Below the pieces are notes generated by a model. It saw only the letters and a list, made by a program, of their open reading frames with translations. It made no database searches and was not told the origin of the DNA. The position numbers were made by a program, and so were the translations under genes. From DAOTWA01 sp963702935 (GTDB taxonomy: Bacteria; Chloroflexota; Anaerolineae; Anaerolineales; Anaerolineaceae), in contig OY969772.1 in assembly GCA_963702935.1 (NCBI GenBank), positions 3,410,001-3,474,000 of the forward strand: a DNA stretch of 64,000 nt. The letters are read 5' to 3'. This document shows, one piece after another, positions 17,448-26,590 of this stretch. Position 1 is the stretch's first letter. Every line of letters begins with the position of its first letter.

Positions 17448-18155
17448 TCAACCGGCGCTTTGCTTGACGAGGAGAGCATCGATGAGGGATTGAAGCTGCT
17501 CAAAGGAGGGCGGGCCGGCCAGCAGCCTGTCGTTCACCATGAAGGAGGGGGCCCCCTGAAACCCGTGGGACAGGGCGTCTCGCAAATCTTGCTCTACGTC
17601 GGCGGCGTGCTGGCCCGCATCCAGGCATTGGTTGAACTCCTGCATGTCCAGGCCGATATAATCCGCGTATTCCTTTAAGTCGTTGACGCTCAAGGCGGGG
17701 GTTTTCAAGTAGAGCAGGTTGTGATATTTCCAGAACTGGCCCTGGTCGTTGGCGCACCACCCGGCCTCGGCTGCCTTGGGCGATTCGGCGGTGATGACGG
17801 GGAAATCGCGCCACACGAAGCGCACCTTGTCCGAGTATTCCAGCAACACTTGCTCCATCACCCCGGATTGAGACCACCGCTGGCAGTTCGGGCAGCCGAA
17901 ATCGGCGTACTCGACGATCGTTACCGGCGCGTCTTCAGGGCCATAGGCGCGGGAAAGTTCCCCCGCGCCGGCTGCCGGGGGAGCCTCCTGAGCCGGGGTG
18001 CGTTGGAGCACAGCTCCCCCAACCAGCAGCACGACCACCAGTCCCACGCCCAGCAGCCCCCAGGTGCGGCCTTTCACGGCGCTCAAGTGAAGGAAGATCG
18101 TGCTTTTCTTGGGCGATTCCCGTTCGTCTTTTGAGAGGTCGGGCTGTTCGGGCAT
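17448..18155 (-). CDS. Membrane-anchored DsbA-family thioredoxin
   Basis: A 235-residue protein with a cytoplasmic stretch of about 30 residues, one transmembrane segment (GLLGVGLVVVLLVGGAVL), and an extracytoplasmic DsbA/DSBA-like domain. The active site is CPNC in YADFGCPNCQRWS and the cis-Pro loop is GAPSFMVNDR. It probably oxidises or isomerises disulfides outside the membrane. AGGAG precedes ATG. It lies 35 bp downstream of the sigma-factor gene on the same strand, so the sigma factor may control it. Confidence 0.9.
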   Translation of the reverse strand: MPEQPDLSKDERESPKKSTIFLHLSAVKGRTWGLLGVGLVVVLLVGGAVLQRTPAQEAPPAAGAGELSRAYGPEDAPVTIVEYADFGCPNCQRWSQSGVMEQVLLEYSDKVRFVWRDFPVITAESPKAAEAGWCANDQGQFWKYHNLLYLKTPALSVNDLKEYADYIGLDMQEFNQCLDAGQHAADVEQDLRDALSHGFQGAPSFMVNDRLLAGPPSFEQLQSLIDALLVKQSAG

Positions 18156-18190
18156 GGATTTTCTCCTGAAAAGCAGGGCAAGAATAGCGC

Positions 18191-18829
18191 TTAAGGTCCC
18201 TCGAACATGGCTAGGATTTCGCCGGGACTCAATCCATCGCGCGCCAGGCGCCGCTTCAAGCGCAAGCGCGCGTCGTGCAGCAGCTTGTAGAGCGCGTTGC
18301 GCTCCATGCCCATGCGCCGCGCGGCTTCTTCCATGGGCAGGCCGTGTACGCTCAGGATAGTAATGGCCAGGCGCTGCTTCTCAGTCAGCTCCTCCTGCAT
18401 CATGCCTTGCAGGCGCCTCAATACGTCCGCCTGTTCCGCCATCACTTCGGGACTCGGATCGGGGGCCTGGGCTATCCTGGGCGAGGCGGGCGCCTCCTCG
18501 TTCTCCAGCAGGTCTTCCAGGGATACGTCCTTCCAACGCCGGCGGCGCAATTCGGTCAGGGCCGTGCGCGAGGCGATCTTGTACACCCAGGTCGTAAACT
18601 GGCTGCGGCCCTGGAAGCTATCCAGGCGGCTCAACACCTTGAGCAGCGTCTCCTGGGTCACCTCCTCGTAGAGGGCCTCCGTCTGGGGCGAGTTGGCCGG
18701 CAGCCAGCTCGACAGTGCGTAGGGTAGCCCGCTCAGGATGACCTCGCGCAGGTCCGCCAGAGCCACGTCGTAAGCCGCCCCGTTGGTGCCCAGGTCCGCC
18801 ATCCATTGATCGTTTGTGCGCTTTGCCAT
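18191..18829 (-). CDS. ECF-type RNA polymerase sigma factor
   Basis: A 212-residue sigma-70 family protein. Region 2 includes YEEVTQETLLKVLSRLDSF and FTTWVYKIASRTALTELRRRR. Region 4 includes LTEKQRLAITILSVHGLPMEE and RNALYKLLHDARLRLKRRL. A short C-terminal tail follows. No anti-sigma gene is adjacent; a DsbA-like gene follows in the same unit, so the signal could be envelope or redox stress. A sigma-70-like promoter lies just upstream. Confidence 0.9.
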   Translation of the reverse strand: MAKRTNDQWMADLGTNGAAYDVALADLREVILSGLPYALSSWLPANSPQTEALYEEVTQETLLKVLSRLDSFQGRSQFTTWVYKIASRTALTELRRRRWKDVSLEDLLENEEAPASPRIAQAPDPSPEVMAEQADVLRRLQGMMQEELTEKQRLAITILSVHGLPMEEAARRMGMERNALYKLLHDARLRLKRRLARDGLSPGEILAMFEGP

Positions 18830-18845
18830 TTCACCCTCTGGAGGA

Positions 18846-18873
18846 ATTATAGCCTAACCTGTGGCTTTCCCAA
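18846..18873 (-). promoter_or_regulatory. Promoter of the ECF sigma gene
   Basis: Minus-strand -35 TTGGGA (18873-18868), 16-bp spacer, -10 TATAAT (18851-18846). The start point would be only about 10 nt from the ATG at 18829. Confidence 0.6.
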
Positions 18874-18925
18874 CGCATTGGATGGCCAAATCTCCCTCTT
18901 TTTTGCTTGGGTAGGCGCTCTTTCT

Positions 18926-18964
18926 CCCCTCTCCGCTTGCGGAGAGGGGCTGGGGGTGAGGTCC
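18926..18964. repeat. Dispersed hairpin repeat, copy 1
   Basis: A 9-bp stem CCCCTCTCC/GGAGAGGGG with loop GCTTGC is followed by CTGGGGGTGAGGTCC. The segment 18941-18964 (24 nt) recurs exactly, inverted, at 54929-54952. A partial copy of the tail lies at 19016-19030. Confidence 0.75.
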
Positions 18965-19109
18965 GAATAGCAAGAGCGGCCAAAGTCTCTGGCTCTAAAA
19001 AGGCTAAGCTTCCAGGGCTGGGGGTGAAGGCGCAGGAGCTCTTTGTATAGCCAAAAGTTCGTCCTGGGCTGCACCGAAATCGGGCTGCTGGTCAGGCCGG
19101 CCCCCGCTC

Positions 19110-20501
19110 TCAGGCAGCCTCGTCTTCCCCCGCGAACAGGAACAGGAAATTGAGATCGTTCACGTTGGTGCCCGTGGGGCCGGTGAGGATCAAATCGTCC
19201 AGCGCTTCGAAGAAGTGGGTCGAGTCGTTGCGGCGCAGGAAATCCGCCGGGTCTACTCCCGCCGCTCTCGCCCGCCCGGCCGTTTCGCCGCTGGCCACGG
19301 CTCCGGCGGCGCCGCTGGTGGCGTCCTCGCCATCCGTCGCCAGCGTCACCAGCAGGGTTCCCCGCAAGCCGGCTAGGCTTTCGACCGCTCCCAAGGCCAC
19401 CTCCTGATTGCGTCCGCCCCGGCCGTCTCCGCGCAAGGTCACGGTGGTCTCACCCCCCAGCAACAGACAGGCCGGCCTGGGGAGGGGCGACCCCGAAGCG
19501 TCGACTTGCCTGGCGACGGCCGCCAGGAACTTCCCGGCCTGAGACGCCTCTCCCTGTAGATAGGTGGTGAGCAGCAGGCTGTTGAACCCCTCTTGTCGAG
19601 CTTGTTCGGTGGCGGCCTGGGCGGCGAGCTGGTTGCTGCCTACCAGCAGGGTCGCGCCGCGCTCCAGTCGGGCGTCTCCCGGCTTGAGCGTCTCCTCGAC
19701 TGCCCCCGCGACGCCCTGCTCCAGGTGCTCGCGGATGTTGGCGGGAGTGGCCTCCCAGAGCTGGTAAGACTTGAGGATGCCCACGGCGTCCGAAAAGGTG
19801 CTGGGGTCCGCCACGGTCGGCCCGGAAGCGATCGTCTCCAGGGGGTTGCCCACCACGTCCGAGAGGATCAGCGTGACCAGGCTGGCCGGCTGCGCCCTGC
19901 GCAACAGTCCCCCGCCTTTGACCTGATCCAGGTGCTTGCGCAGGGTGTTGATCTCCTGAATGGTCGCGCCGCAGGCCAGCAAGTTCCGGGTGAGCTGCTG
20001 CAAGTCTTCCAGCGAGACGCCCGGCGCTGGCTGGGTCAGCAAGGCCGAGCCGCCCCCCGAGATCAGGCAAAAAACCAGATCGTTGGCTTGAAGCCCTTGC
20101 AGCACATCCATGATCTTGCGGGTGCTATCCAGGCTGCGCCGGTCGGGAACCGGGTGGGCGCCGATCAGTACCTGGATCTTCTCGGAGCCGACCTCGTCGG
20201 TTGCGTCCAGGTTCTTGGCGATGATCGCTCCGGCGTCGATCTCGTCGCCGAGCGCCTCTACCAGCCCGCGCGCCATGGCCACGCTGGCCTTCCCGGCCCC
20301 CACCAGGAGGATGCGCCCGGTCGAGCCCAGGTCATAAGCCCGCCCGGCCACTCTCAGCGTCGCCCCTTCGCGGCGCAGTGCGCGCCTGACGGCTGCTTGT
20401 GGATCTACGGCTGCCAGTGCGGCTCCCAGGATGCGGCTTATCTGGGCGGCGTGGGCCGAAGCCTTCATCGAATACGGGATGCTTTTGAGCACTTCGGACA
20501 T
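19110..20501 (-). CDS. Glycerate 2-kinase (DUF4147/MOFRL family)
   Basis: A 463-residue kinase that makes 2-phosphoglycerate from glycerate. The N-terminal domain has ILLVGAGKASVAMARG, IGAHPVPDRRS, FCLISGGGSALLTQPAPG, and LRKHLDQVKGGGL. The C-terminal MOFRL domain has LLLGGETTVTLRGDGRGGRN, ATDGEDATSGAAGA and GPTGTNVNDL. I chose the ATG at 20499-20501, preceded by AGGAG. It stands alone. It would receive glycerate made from glyoxylate or hydroxypyruvate, which links it to the Hyi-like gene at 3114. Confidence 0.92.
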   Translation of the reverse strand: MSEVLKSIPYSMKASAHAAQISRILGAALAAVDPQAAVRRALRREGATLRVAGRAYDLGSTGRILLVGAGKASVAMARGLVEALGDEIDAGAIIAKNLDATDEVGSEKIQVLIGAHPVPDRRSLDSTRKIMDVLQGLQANDLVFCLISGGGSALLTQPAPGVSLEDLQQLTRNLLACGATIQEINTLRKHLDQVKGGGLLRRAQPASLVTLILSDVVGNPLETIASGPTVADPSTFSDAVGILKSYQLWEATPANIREHLEQGVAGAVEETLKPGDARLERGATLLVGSNQLAAQAATEQARQEGFNSLLLTTYLQGEASQAGKFLAAVARQVDASGSPLPRPACLLLGGETTVTLRGDGRGGRNQEVALGAVESLAGLRGTLLVTLATDGEDATSGAAGAVASGETAGRARAAGVDPADFLRRNDSTHFFEALDDLILTGPTGTNVNDLNFLFLFAGEDEAA

Positions 20502-20726
20502 AGAGAAGAAGCTCCTGTATAGCTTTAATCGTAAGTGTTCGGAAACCCGGCAGAAAGCGCTGGCGGTTGAAACCACGTCCGTCAGGAACGCAAAGTCGAC
20601 CGTCGTCGGCTGGTTTTCAGCCCAAGCAGGTGGACTTCGTGAATTTTGTAGCCGAGATTTCAATCTCCAGGGCAGTTATCGAACGTTCTCTTTATTATAG
20701 GATGAAACTCTTCGTAAATTCATAGA

Positions 20727-21524
20727 TTACAGAAATAACATGACTATGCCGAAGCCGATGACCAGGAGGATAAAAAGGGCGCCGTAAACCTTTTCCAAAG
20801 TCTGAACATTGATCTTGGCCAGTATCCTTGGTCCAAGAAACCCACCAATTACTGAGCCGCTGCCCAAGAACAGTAATAATATCAGATTGAATTGGCCAAC
20901 TATGAGGTGCCCGACAAAACCGGAAATTGCATTAAAAAGCACCACCAATACGGATGTCCCTACGACAACAGTCACTGGCAAACCCAAGATGTACAACCCG
21001 GCCACGATGGATGCCGTACCACTTGTTCCAAAAAGACCTGCCATGATTCCCGACAGGATTCCAAAGAATGCGCAAAGAATAATCTTTGAGCTTGGAAGTG
21101 GTTGAGACTCCTTCGCTTCACCGCCTGGATTCTTGAGCCTATTTCTACTGGTGAGCACCATTGGGATGGTCAAGGCGATCGCATAGGCTCCGAAGAGCTT
21201 CTGTAAGAGAGCAGACGAGACAAGATTCGAAACATAAGCACCGACGAGCGCGCCAATCAAACCGGCGACTCCGAAGATAAGACCTACTCGTAGATCTACA
21301 TTCCCTTTCCGGTAGTGCTCGATGGATCCTACGATTACAGTAGGGATCGTTGCTGCCAGGGAGGTAGCCGCTGCCAGTTGAGTGGGCACATGAAATAGCA
21401 AAGTCAATATGGGCACGTAGAAGAAGCCTCCACCACCCCCAAATAGGGTTACGAGAAGGCCAATGACGGCGCCGATTAAGGGTAGCCAGAGAAAACTTGG
21501 ATTATAGGTGAAATTCATTATCAT
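20727..21524 (-). CDS. TauE/SafE-family membrane exporter
   Basis: A 265-residue polytopic protein with about eight transmembrane segments and the family repeats GLLVTLFGGGGGFFYVPIL and GLFGTSGTASIVAGLYILG. Family members move sulfite, sulfoacetate or other organosulfur anions. Its ATG overlaps the MarR stop (ATGA), so it is translated together with that regulator and is presumably repressed by it. The DNA is visibly richer in A+T than the flanking genes and uses different codons, which hints at recent transfer. Confidence 0.88.
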   Translation of the reverse strand: MIMNFTYNPSFLWLPLIGAVIGLLVTLFGGGGGFFYVPILTLLFHVPTQLAAATSLAATIPTVIVGSIEHYRKGNVDLRVGLIFGVAGLIGALVGAYVSNLVSSALLQKLFGAYAIALTIPMVLTSRNRLKNPGGEAKESQPLPSSKIILCAFFGILSGIMAGLFGTSGTASIVAGLYILGLPVTVVVGTSVLVVLFNAISGFVGHLIVGQFNLILLLFLGSGSVIGGFLGPRILAKINVQTLEKVYGALFILLVIGFGIVMLFL

Positions 21525-22027
21525 AGTTTGGAAACCCCCTGACCTTCGTCCTCGCTTGCTTGTCCATGGTTTGTTGTCTGTCCGTGTACCTCATGAATGA
21601 TTGCGTTCAATCCGTGTTGAAAGAGGGAAAGGTCTTCCTCTGGAACCTTACGAAGCCATCCCCCCAGGAATTCTTCCCAACCAAGGAGTTTTTCGATAAG
21701 CTCCTCTCCCGCCGGTGAAAGTCGGACGATTGCACGGCGGCGATCCGTTGGATCTTCGCTACGATCGACGAAGCCTGCCTGCACCAGTTTGTCGATTAGA
21801 TGGCTGGCAGTAGGTTCTCCAATTCCAAGGTGCTTCGCGATTTGCATCACTGAAGACGTTTTGTTATGAGCGATTATGAAAACGGTTCTTAATTGGGGGA
21901 GCGTTAGCTGAAGATCTAACCAGGCTGGGACGGATGCCATAAGAAAAGCGTGGAGCAACTCTCGAAGGAGTTCGACAACATCACGCACAAGGGGATCATC
22001 AGACGGCAATATCTCTGGTTTTTCCAT
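21521..22027 (-). CDS. MarR-family transcriptional regulator
   Basis: A 168-residue winged-helix regulator. It has LTLPQLRTVFIIAHNK, the recognition helix region LGIGEPTASHLIDKLVQAGFV and the wing DPTDRRRAIVRLS. The start MEKPEILPSDD is favoured because GGAG lies nine bases upstream; an ATG at 22042 has no such site. It precedes the TauE gene with a 4-bp overlap. A long inverted repeat at 22045-22089 directly upstream is the likely autoregulatory site. Confidence 0.88.
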   Translation of the reverse strand: MEKPEILPSDDPLVRDVVELLRELLHAFLMASVPAWLDLQLTLPQLRTVFIIAHNKTSSVMQIAKHLGIGEPTASHLIDKLVQAGFVDRSEDPTDRRRAIVRLSPAGEELIEKLLGWEEFLGGWLRKVPEEDLSLFQHGLNAIIHEVHGQTTNHGQASEDEGQGVSKL

Positions 22028-22044
22028 AAGCGGATTCTCCATAT

Positions 22045-22089
22045 AAATAGTTCGATGATATAAATATAATTTATAATAACGAACTATTT
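22045..22089. promoter_or_regulatory. Inverted-repeat operator before marR-tauE
   Basis: Perfect 10-bp arms AAATAGTTCG (22045-22054) and CGAACTATTT (22080-22089) flank a 25-bp, entirely A/T-rich core containing TATAAA-like -10 sequences on the minus strand. A repressor bound here would block the promoter of the MarR-TauE unit. Confidence 0.65.
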
Positions 22090-22306
22090 CCGAGTTGTCA
22101 AGGGTATTTCCCCTTGGCAACCCAGGCACAGGACTTTGCATTGGAAACCCAAGTGGGCCTCGTCCACGCGGCGCGGGTCAGCAGCCAACCAACTGGCAAA
22201 TTCGTGTAATATTCTCGTAAGCTTTTCTTACTCGGGCTTTAAGGGTTTGGCTGTATACTCACTAGAGGAGAATCTCTATTCGAGAGATGGGCGAGAGGCA
22301 GGGAGT

Positions 22307-22993
22307 ATGAGCGAGTTGATCTTGGTGGTCGAGGATGAGCTGAGCATCCAGGAAATCGTGGGGCTGTACCTGCGCCGGGCCGGCTACCAGGTGTACGCCG
22401 TGGCCGATGGACAGCAGGCTCTGGATTTCCTCGAGAAGCAGAAGCCGGACCTGATCGTCCTCGACCTGATGCTCCCCAAGGTGGACGGCTGGGAGATCGC
22501 CCGCCAACTGCGCTCGAACGGGGAGCTGCCCGTGATCATGTTGACCGCTCGCCGCGAGGAGTTGGAGCGCATCGCCGGCCTGGAGATGGGCGCCGACGAT
22601 TACGTGGTCAAGCCTTTTAGCCCCCAGGAGCTGGTCAGCCGCGTGCGCGCGGTACTGCGCCGCGCCCACCCCGCCGAAGAAAAAAGCCCCGAACATCCCC
22701 TGAACTTTACCGGCCTGGTCATCGATCCGCAATCCCGCACTGTCCAGGTGGGCGGCCAGGAGAAAGATCTGACTTCCAAAGAATTCGACCTGCTGTGGCT
22801 GTTGGCGCGCCATCCTCATCAGGTCTTCAGCCGGGACCAGCTTCTGGACAAGATTTGGGGCATGTTAGAGTACATCGATCCCGGCACGGTCACAGTGCAC
22901 ATCCGCCGCCTCAGGGAAAAGATCGAGGACGACCCGTCCGAGCCGCGCCACATCCTCACCGCCTGGGGCGTGGGCTACCGTTTCGAGCCGTGA
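22307..22993 (+). CDS. OmpR/PhoB-family response regulator
   Basis: A 228-residue regulator. The receiver domain has the acidic pair VVEDE, phospho-acceptor in LIVLDLMLPKVDGW, Thr in MLTAR and Lys in VKPFSPQEL. The winged helix has LTSKEFDLLWLLARHP and VHIRRLREKIEDDPSEP. It is followed after 16 bp by its histidine kinase. The inducing signal is unknown. Confidence 0.95.
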   Translation: MSELILVVEDELSIQEIVGLYLRRAGYQVYAVADGQQALDFLEKQKPDLIVLDLMLPKVDGWEIARQLRSNGELPVIMLTARREELERIAGLEMGADDYVVKPFSPQELVSRVRAVLRRAHPAEEKSPEHPLNFTGLVIDPQSRTVQVGGQEKDLTSKEFDLLWLLARHPHQVFSRDQLLDKIWGMLEYIDPGTVTVHIRRLREKIEDDPSEPRHILTAWGVGYRFEP

Positions 22994-23009
22994 AGATGAG
23001 GAGGTTCGT

Positions 23010-24290
23010 TTGACGCGCTCGCCAAGGATTTCGCTGCGTTCTCCCACCCTGTTTGCTCTGAGCATCGCGCTGGTCACCATCTTCGCCTTGCTCATCTTTA
23101 CCTGGCTCATGCGCCCCACCCTGAAGGATTTGGGGCTGATGGCCATCCTGTTGACCGCCACTTCGCTCCTGGCCATGGCCGCTGGCTATGGGGCCTATCG
23201 CATGGGCTGGATCAACCGCGTTCCCCGCCTGCACGTGTCCCTCCTGGGGAGCTACCTCCTCTCGACCCTGCTCATCATCCTCAACGTGTGGATCACCGCC
23301 AGCCTGATGTTCGCCAGCCAGCACGATTTTCTGCTGGCCGTGGTGCTGCTGCTCTTTGCCGGCGGAATCGCCATGATCCTGGGCGCCTTCTATTCGGAGG
23401 CTCTCACGGTGCGTATCAGCGCCCTCAACCAGGCCGCGCAACAAATTTCCGACGGGAAGCTGGACGTGCGCGTGCCGGAGGAGGGGCGTGACGAGCTGGC
23501 CCAATTGGCCGTCAACTTCAACAAGATGGCGGCTCAGCTCGAGATCACCGAGCAGAAAAAGCGTGAGTTGGACACCTTGCGCAGGGATTTGGTCGCCTGG
23601 GTCGGCCACGATTTACAGACCCCCCTGGCTTCCATTCGCGCCGTGATCGAAGCCCTGGCGGACGGCCTGGTCGACGACCCCGCCACCACCCAGCGCTACC
23701 TGGGCATCGCCAAGAAGGACATTCAGGCCTTATCCGCTTTGATCGACGACCTGTTCCAGATGGCCCAAATGGACGCCGGGGGACTGAAGCTGGAGCTGGA
23801 GAACGGCTCTATCTCGGATTTGATCTCCGATACGCTGGAGAGCTTTTCCGAGCTGGCCCGGCAGATGAACGTTTGCCTGAACGGTAAAGTCGCGCCGGGC
23901 ATCGATCCCGTCGTCATGGACGCGCAGCGTGTGGGCCGCGTGCTGAGCAATCTGGTGGATAATGCCGTGCGCTATTCCTCCAGCGGAGGAAACGTGGACA
24001 TCCAGGCGCAGCCGGCCGGGGATGAGATCCGCGTGGAGGTAGCCAACACCGGCTCCTGGATCGCCGCCGAGGATCTGCCGCACCTCTTCGAGCGCTTTTA
24101 CCGGGGAGAAAAGTCGCGCAGCCGTTCCAGCGGGGGGGCCGGGCTGGGCCTGGCCATCGCCAGGGGCATCATCGAGGCGCACGGCGGCCAGATCGGCGTC
24201 TCCAGCCAGGCGGGGGGAGAAACGGTGTTCTTCTTTACCCTGCCCCGCCGCTCAATGCTGCACCCGGGTTCAGCCCATCCCTTCTCCTAA
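23010..24290 (+). CDS. Membrane sensor histidine kinase
   Basis: A 426-residue kinase with about four N-terminal transmembrane segments and almost no extracellular loop, a HAMP-like linker (ISALNQAAQQISDGKLDVRV), the HisKA box WVGHDLQTPLASIR, the N box VLSNLVDNAVRY and the G2 box GGAGLGLAIARGIIEAHGG. The start is TTG at 23010, five bases after AGGAGG. The lack of a sensor loop suggests sensing in or at the membrane. It partners the response regulator directly upstream. Its 3' end overlaps the convergent psuG-like gene by 21 bp. Confidence 0.92.
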   Translation: MTRSPRISLRSPTLFALSIALVTIFALLIFTWLMRPTLKDLGLMAILLTATSLLAMAAGYGAYRMGWINRVPRLHVSLLGSYLLSTLLIILNVWITASLMFASQHDFLLAVVLLLFAGGIAMILGAFYSEALTVRISALNQAAQQISDGKLDVRVPEEGRDELAQLAVNFNKMAAQLEITEQKKRELDTLRRDLVAWVGHDLQTPLASIRAVIEALADGLVDDPATTQRYLGIAKKDIQALSALIDDLFQMAQMDAGGLKLELENGSISDLISDTLESFSELARQMNVCLNGKVAPGIDPVVMDAQRVGRVLSNLVDNAVRYSSSGGNVDIQAQPAGDEIRVEVANTGSWIAAEDLPHLFERFYRGEKSRSRSSGGAGLGLAIARGIIEAHGGQIGVSSQAGGETVFFFTLPRRSMLHPGSAHPFS

Positions 24291-25119
24291 CGCCAGGGCG
24301 ATGCGGCTGCCCAGGATGACGTTGTTCTTCAGGAGCTGGATATTGGATTCCACCGTCTGTCCCTGGGAGTGCTCCGCCATGCGCGAGAGCAGGAAGGGCG
24401 TCACGCCCTTCCCGGAGACGCCGGCTGCTTCCAGGTCCGCCAGGGACTGGTCGCGCCACCCCTGGATGGCTTCCTCGGCGATCTCGTATTGGGCCGGGAT
24501 GGGGTTGAGCACCAACAGCGCCCCCGGCAGCTTCAGCTCGCGCGCCGTGCGGTACACCTGGGCGATCTCCTCCGGGCTGTCCACGCGCGAGATGGGCAGG
24601 CCGCATCCCCGCGTGTAAAAGGCGGGCATCTCGTCGGTTTGATAGCCGACCGCCGTGACGCCGAAGGTCTCCAGCATCTCATGCGTCCCGCGCAGGTCCA
24701 GGATGGCCTTGGGGCCGGCGCTGACCACGATCATGCTGGTGCGCGAGAGCTCGAGGATATCTTGCGACACGTCCCATTGCCCCGGGTGGACGCCGCCAAT
24801 GCCGCCCGTGGCGAAGACCGGCAGGCCGCGCTGGCTGGCGATGCGCATAGTCGCGCTGACCGTAGTCGAGGCCCATTCGCGGCGAGCCAGCACCAGGGGC
24901 AGCTCGCGCACGCCGGCTTTGACCACTCCCTGGCGGGTGGCCAGTTGCTCGATCTCGGCGCGGGTCAGGCCGGCCTTGATCTCCCCGGCCAGGATCCCGA
25001 TGGTGACGGGCTGGCAGCCCTGGGAGCGCGCCGTCTCTTCGAGCAGCAGCGCCACTTCGATATTCTTCGGGTTGGGGAAGCCGTGGGTGATGAGAGTCGA
25101 ATTCAAGCGCAATTTTCAT
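24270..25119 (-). CDS. psuG: Pseudouridine-5'-phosphate glycosidase, one frameshift near the start
   Basis: PsuG splits pseudouridine 5'-phosphate into uracil and ribose 5-phosphate. Motifs are TLITHGFPNPKN, TIGILAGEIKAGL, TTVSATMRIA, FATGGIGGVH, VVSAGPKAILD and PALL-like VLNPIPAQYEI. From the ATG at 25119 the frame reads MKIALE and breaks at 25099-25104 (GAATTC, expected GATTC); removing one base gives MKIALESTLITHG, the expected family start, and 282 residues. Otherwise the frame could only begin at a TTG at 25112. No PsuK kinase is adjacent. Confidence 0.9.
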
Positions 25120-25194
25120 AAGATCTCATTCTTCTCCGGATATAAACTCTTACGGGTAGAGCTCCGCTCCAATTTTATCACACGCAGAATAGAT

Positions 25195-25254
25195 GGAGGG
25201 GCGCGGGGTTGTCGGCCGGCATCGTTGCAGTTTCGCCAAGACCCGCGCCCCTCC
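25195..25254. terminator. Long-stem hairpin after the ammonium channel gene
   Basis: Perfect 13-bp arms GGAGGGGCGCGGG (25195-25207) and CCCGCGCCCCTCC (25242-25254) around a 34-nt loop, 28 bp beyond the amtB stop. A TTTT follows only in the plus direction, so as an amtB terminator it would be atypical; it may be a palindromic repeat. Confidence 0.45.
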
Positions 25255-25281
25255 TTTTGGGGGGTATCTTCTGGATATCCC

Positions 25282-26493
25282 TTAGATCATCTCGTAAGCG
25301 CTCTCCCCGTGCAGCGACTGGTCCAGGCCGATTTCTTCTTCGGAATGTGAGACCTTGACCGGTATGACCTTATTGATGGCCCACAACATGGCGTAGGACA
25401 TGCCAAAAGCGTATACCGAGGAAATGAGCACGGCCGCCAGCTCTTTAAAGAAGAAGCCCGGGTTGCCCAGGAGCAATCCGTTGACCCCGCTCGCGTTGAC
25501 GGTCGCGTCGGCGAATACCCCCAGGAGCACCACTCCCAGGAAGCCGCCCACGCCGTGCACCCCCCACACGTCCAGGGCGTCGTCGAGCTTCAAGCGGTTC
25601 TTCAGGTTGATGGCGAAGTAGCACACCGCGCCGGCTGCGATGCCGATGATCACTGCGCTGGTAGGGGTGATGTAGCCGGCCGCCGGGGTGACCGTTGCCA
25701 GCCCCGCTACTGAGCCGGTCAGCAGGCCCAGGAACTTAGGCTTTTTCTCGAAGATCCAGGCCATCAGCAGCCAGACCACGCCCGCGAAAGAAGCCGCGAT
25801 GTCGGTGTTCAGGAAGGCGGTGGCGGTGACGGCGTCCACTTTCAGCTCGCTGCCCGCGTTGAACCCGTACCAGCCGAACCACAGCAAGCCGGTGCCCAGC
25901 GCCACCAGGGGAATGCTATGCGGCCCCTTATCCGGGAAGAGGCGCTTGCCCACGAACAGCACCGAGGCCAGCGCGGCCATCCCGGCGATATTGTGCACCA
26001 CGATTCCGCCCGCGAAGTCTTCCACGCCCCACTTCTGGAACAGGCCGCCGCCCCAGGTCATGTGTACCATGGGGAAATAGACCAGCAGGAGCCACAGCAC
26101 CAGGAATACCAGGTAGGCGCCGAAGCGCACCCGGTTGGCAAAAGCGCCCGTGATCAGCGCCGGGGTGATGATCGCGAACATCATCTGGTAGGCGATGAAC
26201 ACGAACAGCGGGATCTTGGCTGCCGCAAAGACGGTGGTAACGTCGATGCCGTGCAAAAAGGCGTTGTTCAGGTTGCCGATCACGCCGCCTTGTCCCCCGC
26301 TGAAGCACAGCGAATAACCCACCAGGTACCAGACCACCGTGGTCAAGCCCATCGAGACGAAGCTCTGGATCATGATGGTCAGCACGTTCTTGCGCCCCAC
26401 CAGCCCGCCGTAGAAAAAGGCCAGCCCGGGCGTCATCAACATCACTAGGCTGGTCGCCACCAGCATGAAACCCGTATTCCCGGTATCGAACAT
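25282..26493 (-). CDS. amtB: Ammonium channel/transporter
   Basis: A 403-residue Amt/Mep/Rh protein with eleven expected membrane helices. Signatures include LMTPGLAFFYGGLVGRKNVL, DFAGGIVVHNIAGMAAL (the conserved DFAGG..VH), WFGWYGFNAGS and DDALDVWGVHGVGG, which carries one of the two pore histidines. ATG is preceded by AGGAGGAGC. No glnK gene is adjacent, which is unusual because amtB often pairs with glnK. It could retrieve ammonia released by the purine pathway. Confidence 0.96.
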   Translation of the reverse strand: MFDTGNTGFMLVATSLVMLMTPGLAFFYGGLVGRKNVLTIMIQSFVSMGLTTVVWYLVGYSLCFSGGQGGVIGNLNNAFLHGIDVTTVFAAAKIPLFVFIAYQMMFAIITPALITGAFANRVRFGAYLVFLVLWLLLVYFPMVHMTWGGGLFQKWGVEDFAGGIVVHNIAGMAALASVLFVGKRLFPDKGPHSIPLVALGTGLLWFGWYGFNAGSELKVDAVTATAFLNTDIAASFAGVVWLLMAWIFEKKPKFLGLLTGSVAGLATVTPAAGYITPTSAVIIGIAAGAVCYFAINLKNRLKLDDALDVWGVHGVGGFLGVVLLGVFADATVNASGVNGLLLGNPGFFFKELAAVLISSVYAFGMSYAMLWAINKVIPVKVSHSEEEIGLDQSLHGESAYEMI

Positions 26494-26590
26494 AGATTGC
26501 TCCTCCTGTGAATGATTTGGGATGCTACTATGATAGCCGGGGAGGGCAGAGCAATCGTTGCAGTTTTAGATTAACTTCATTGCAAAGGGG

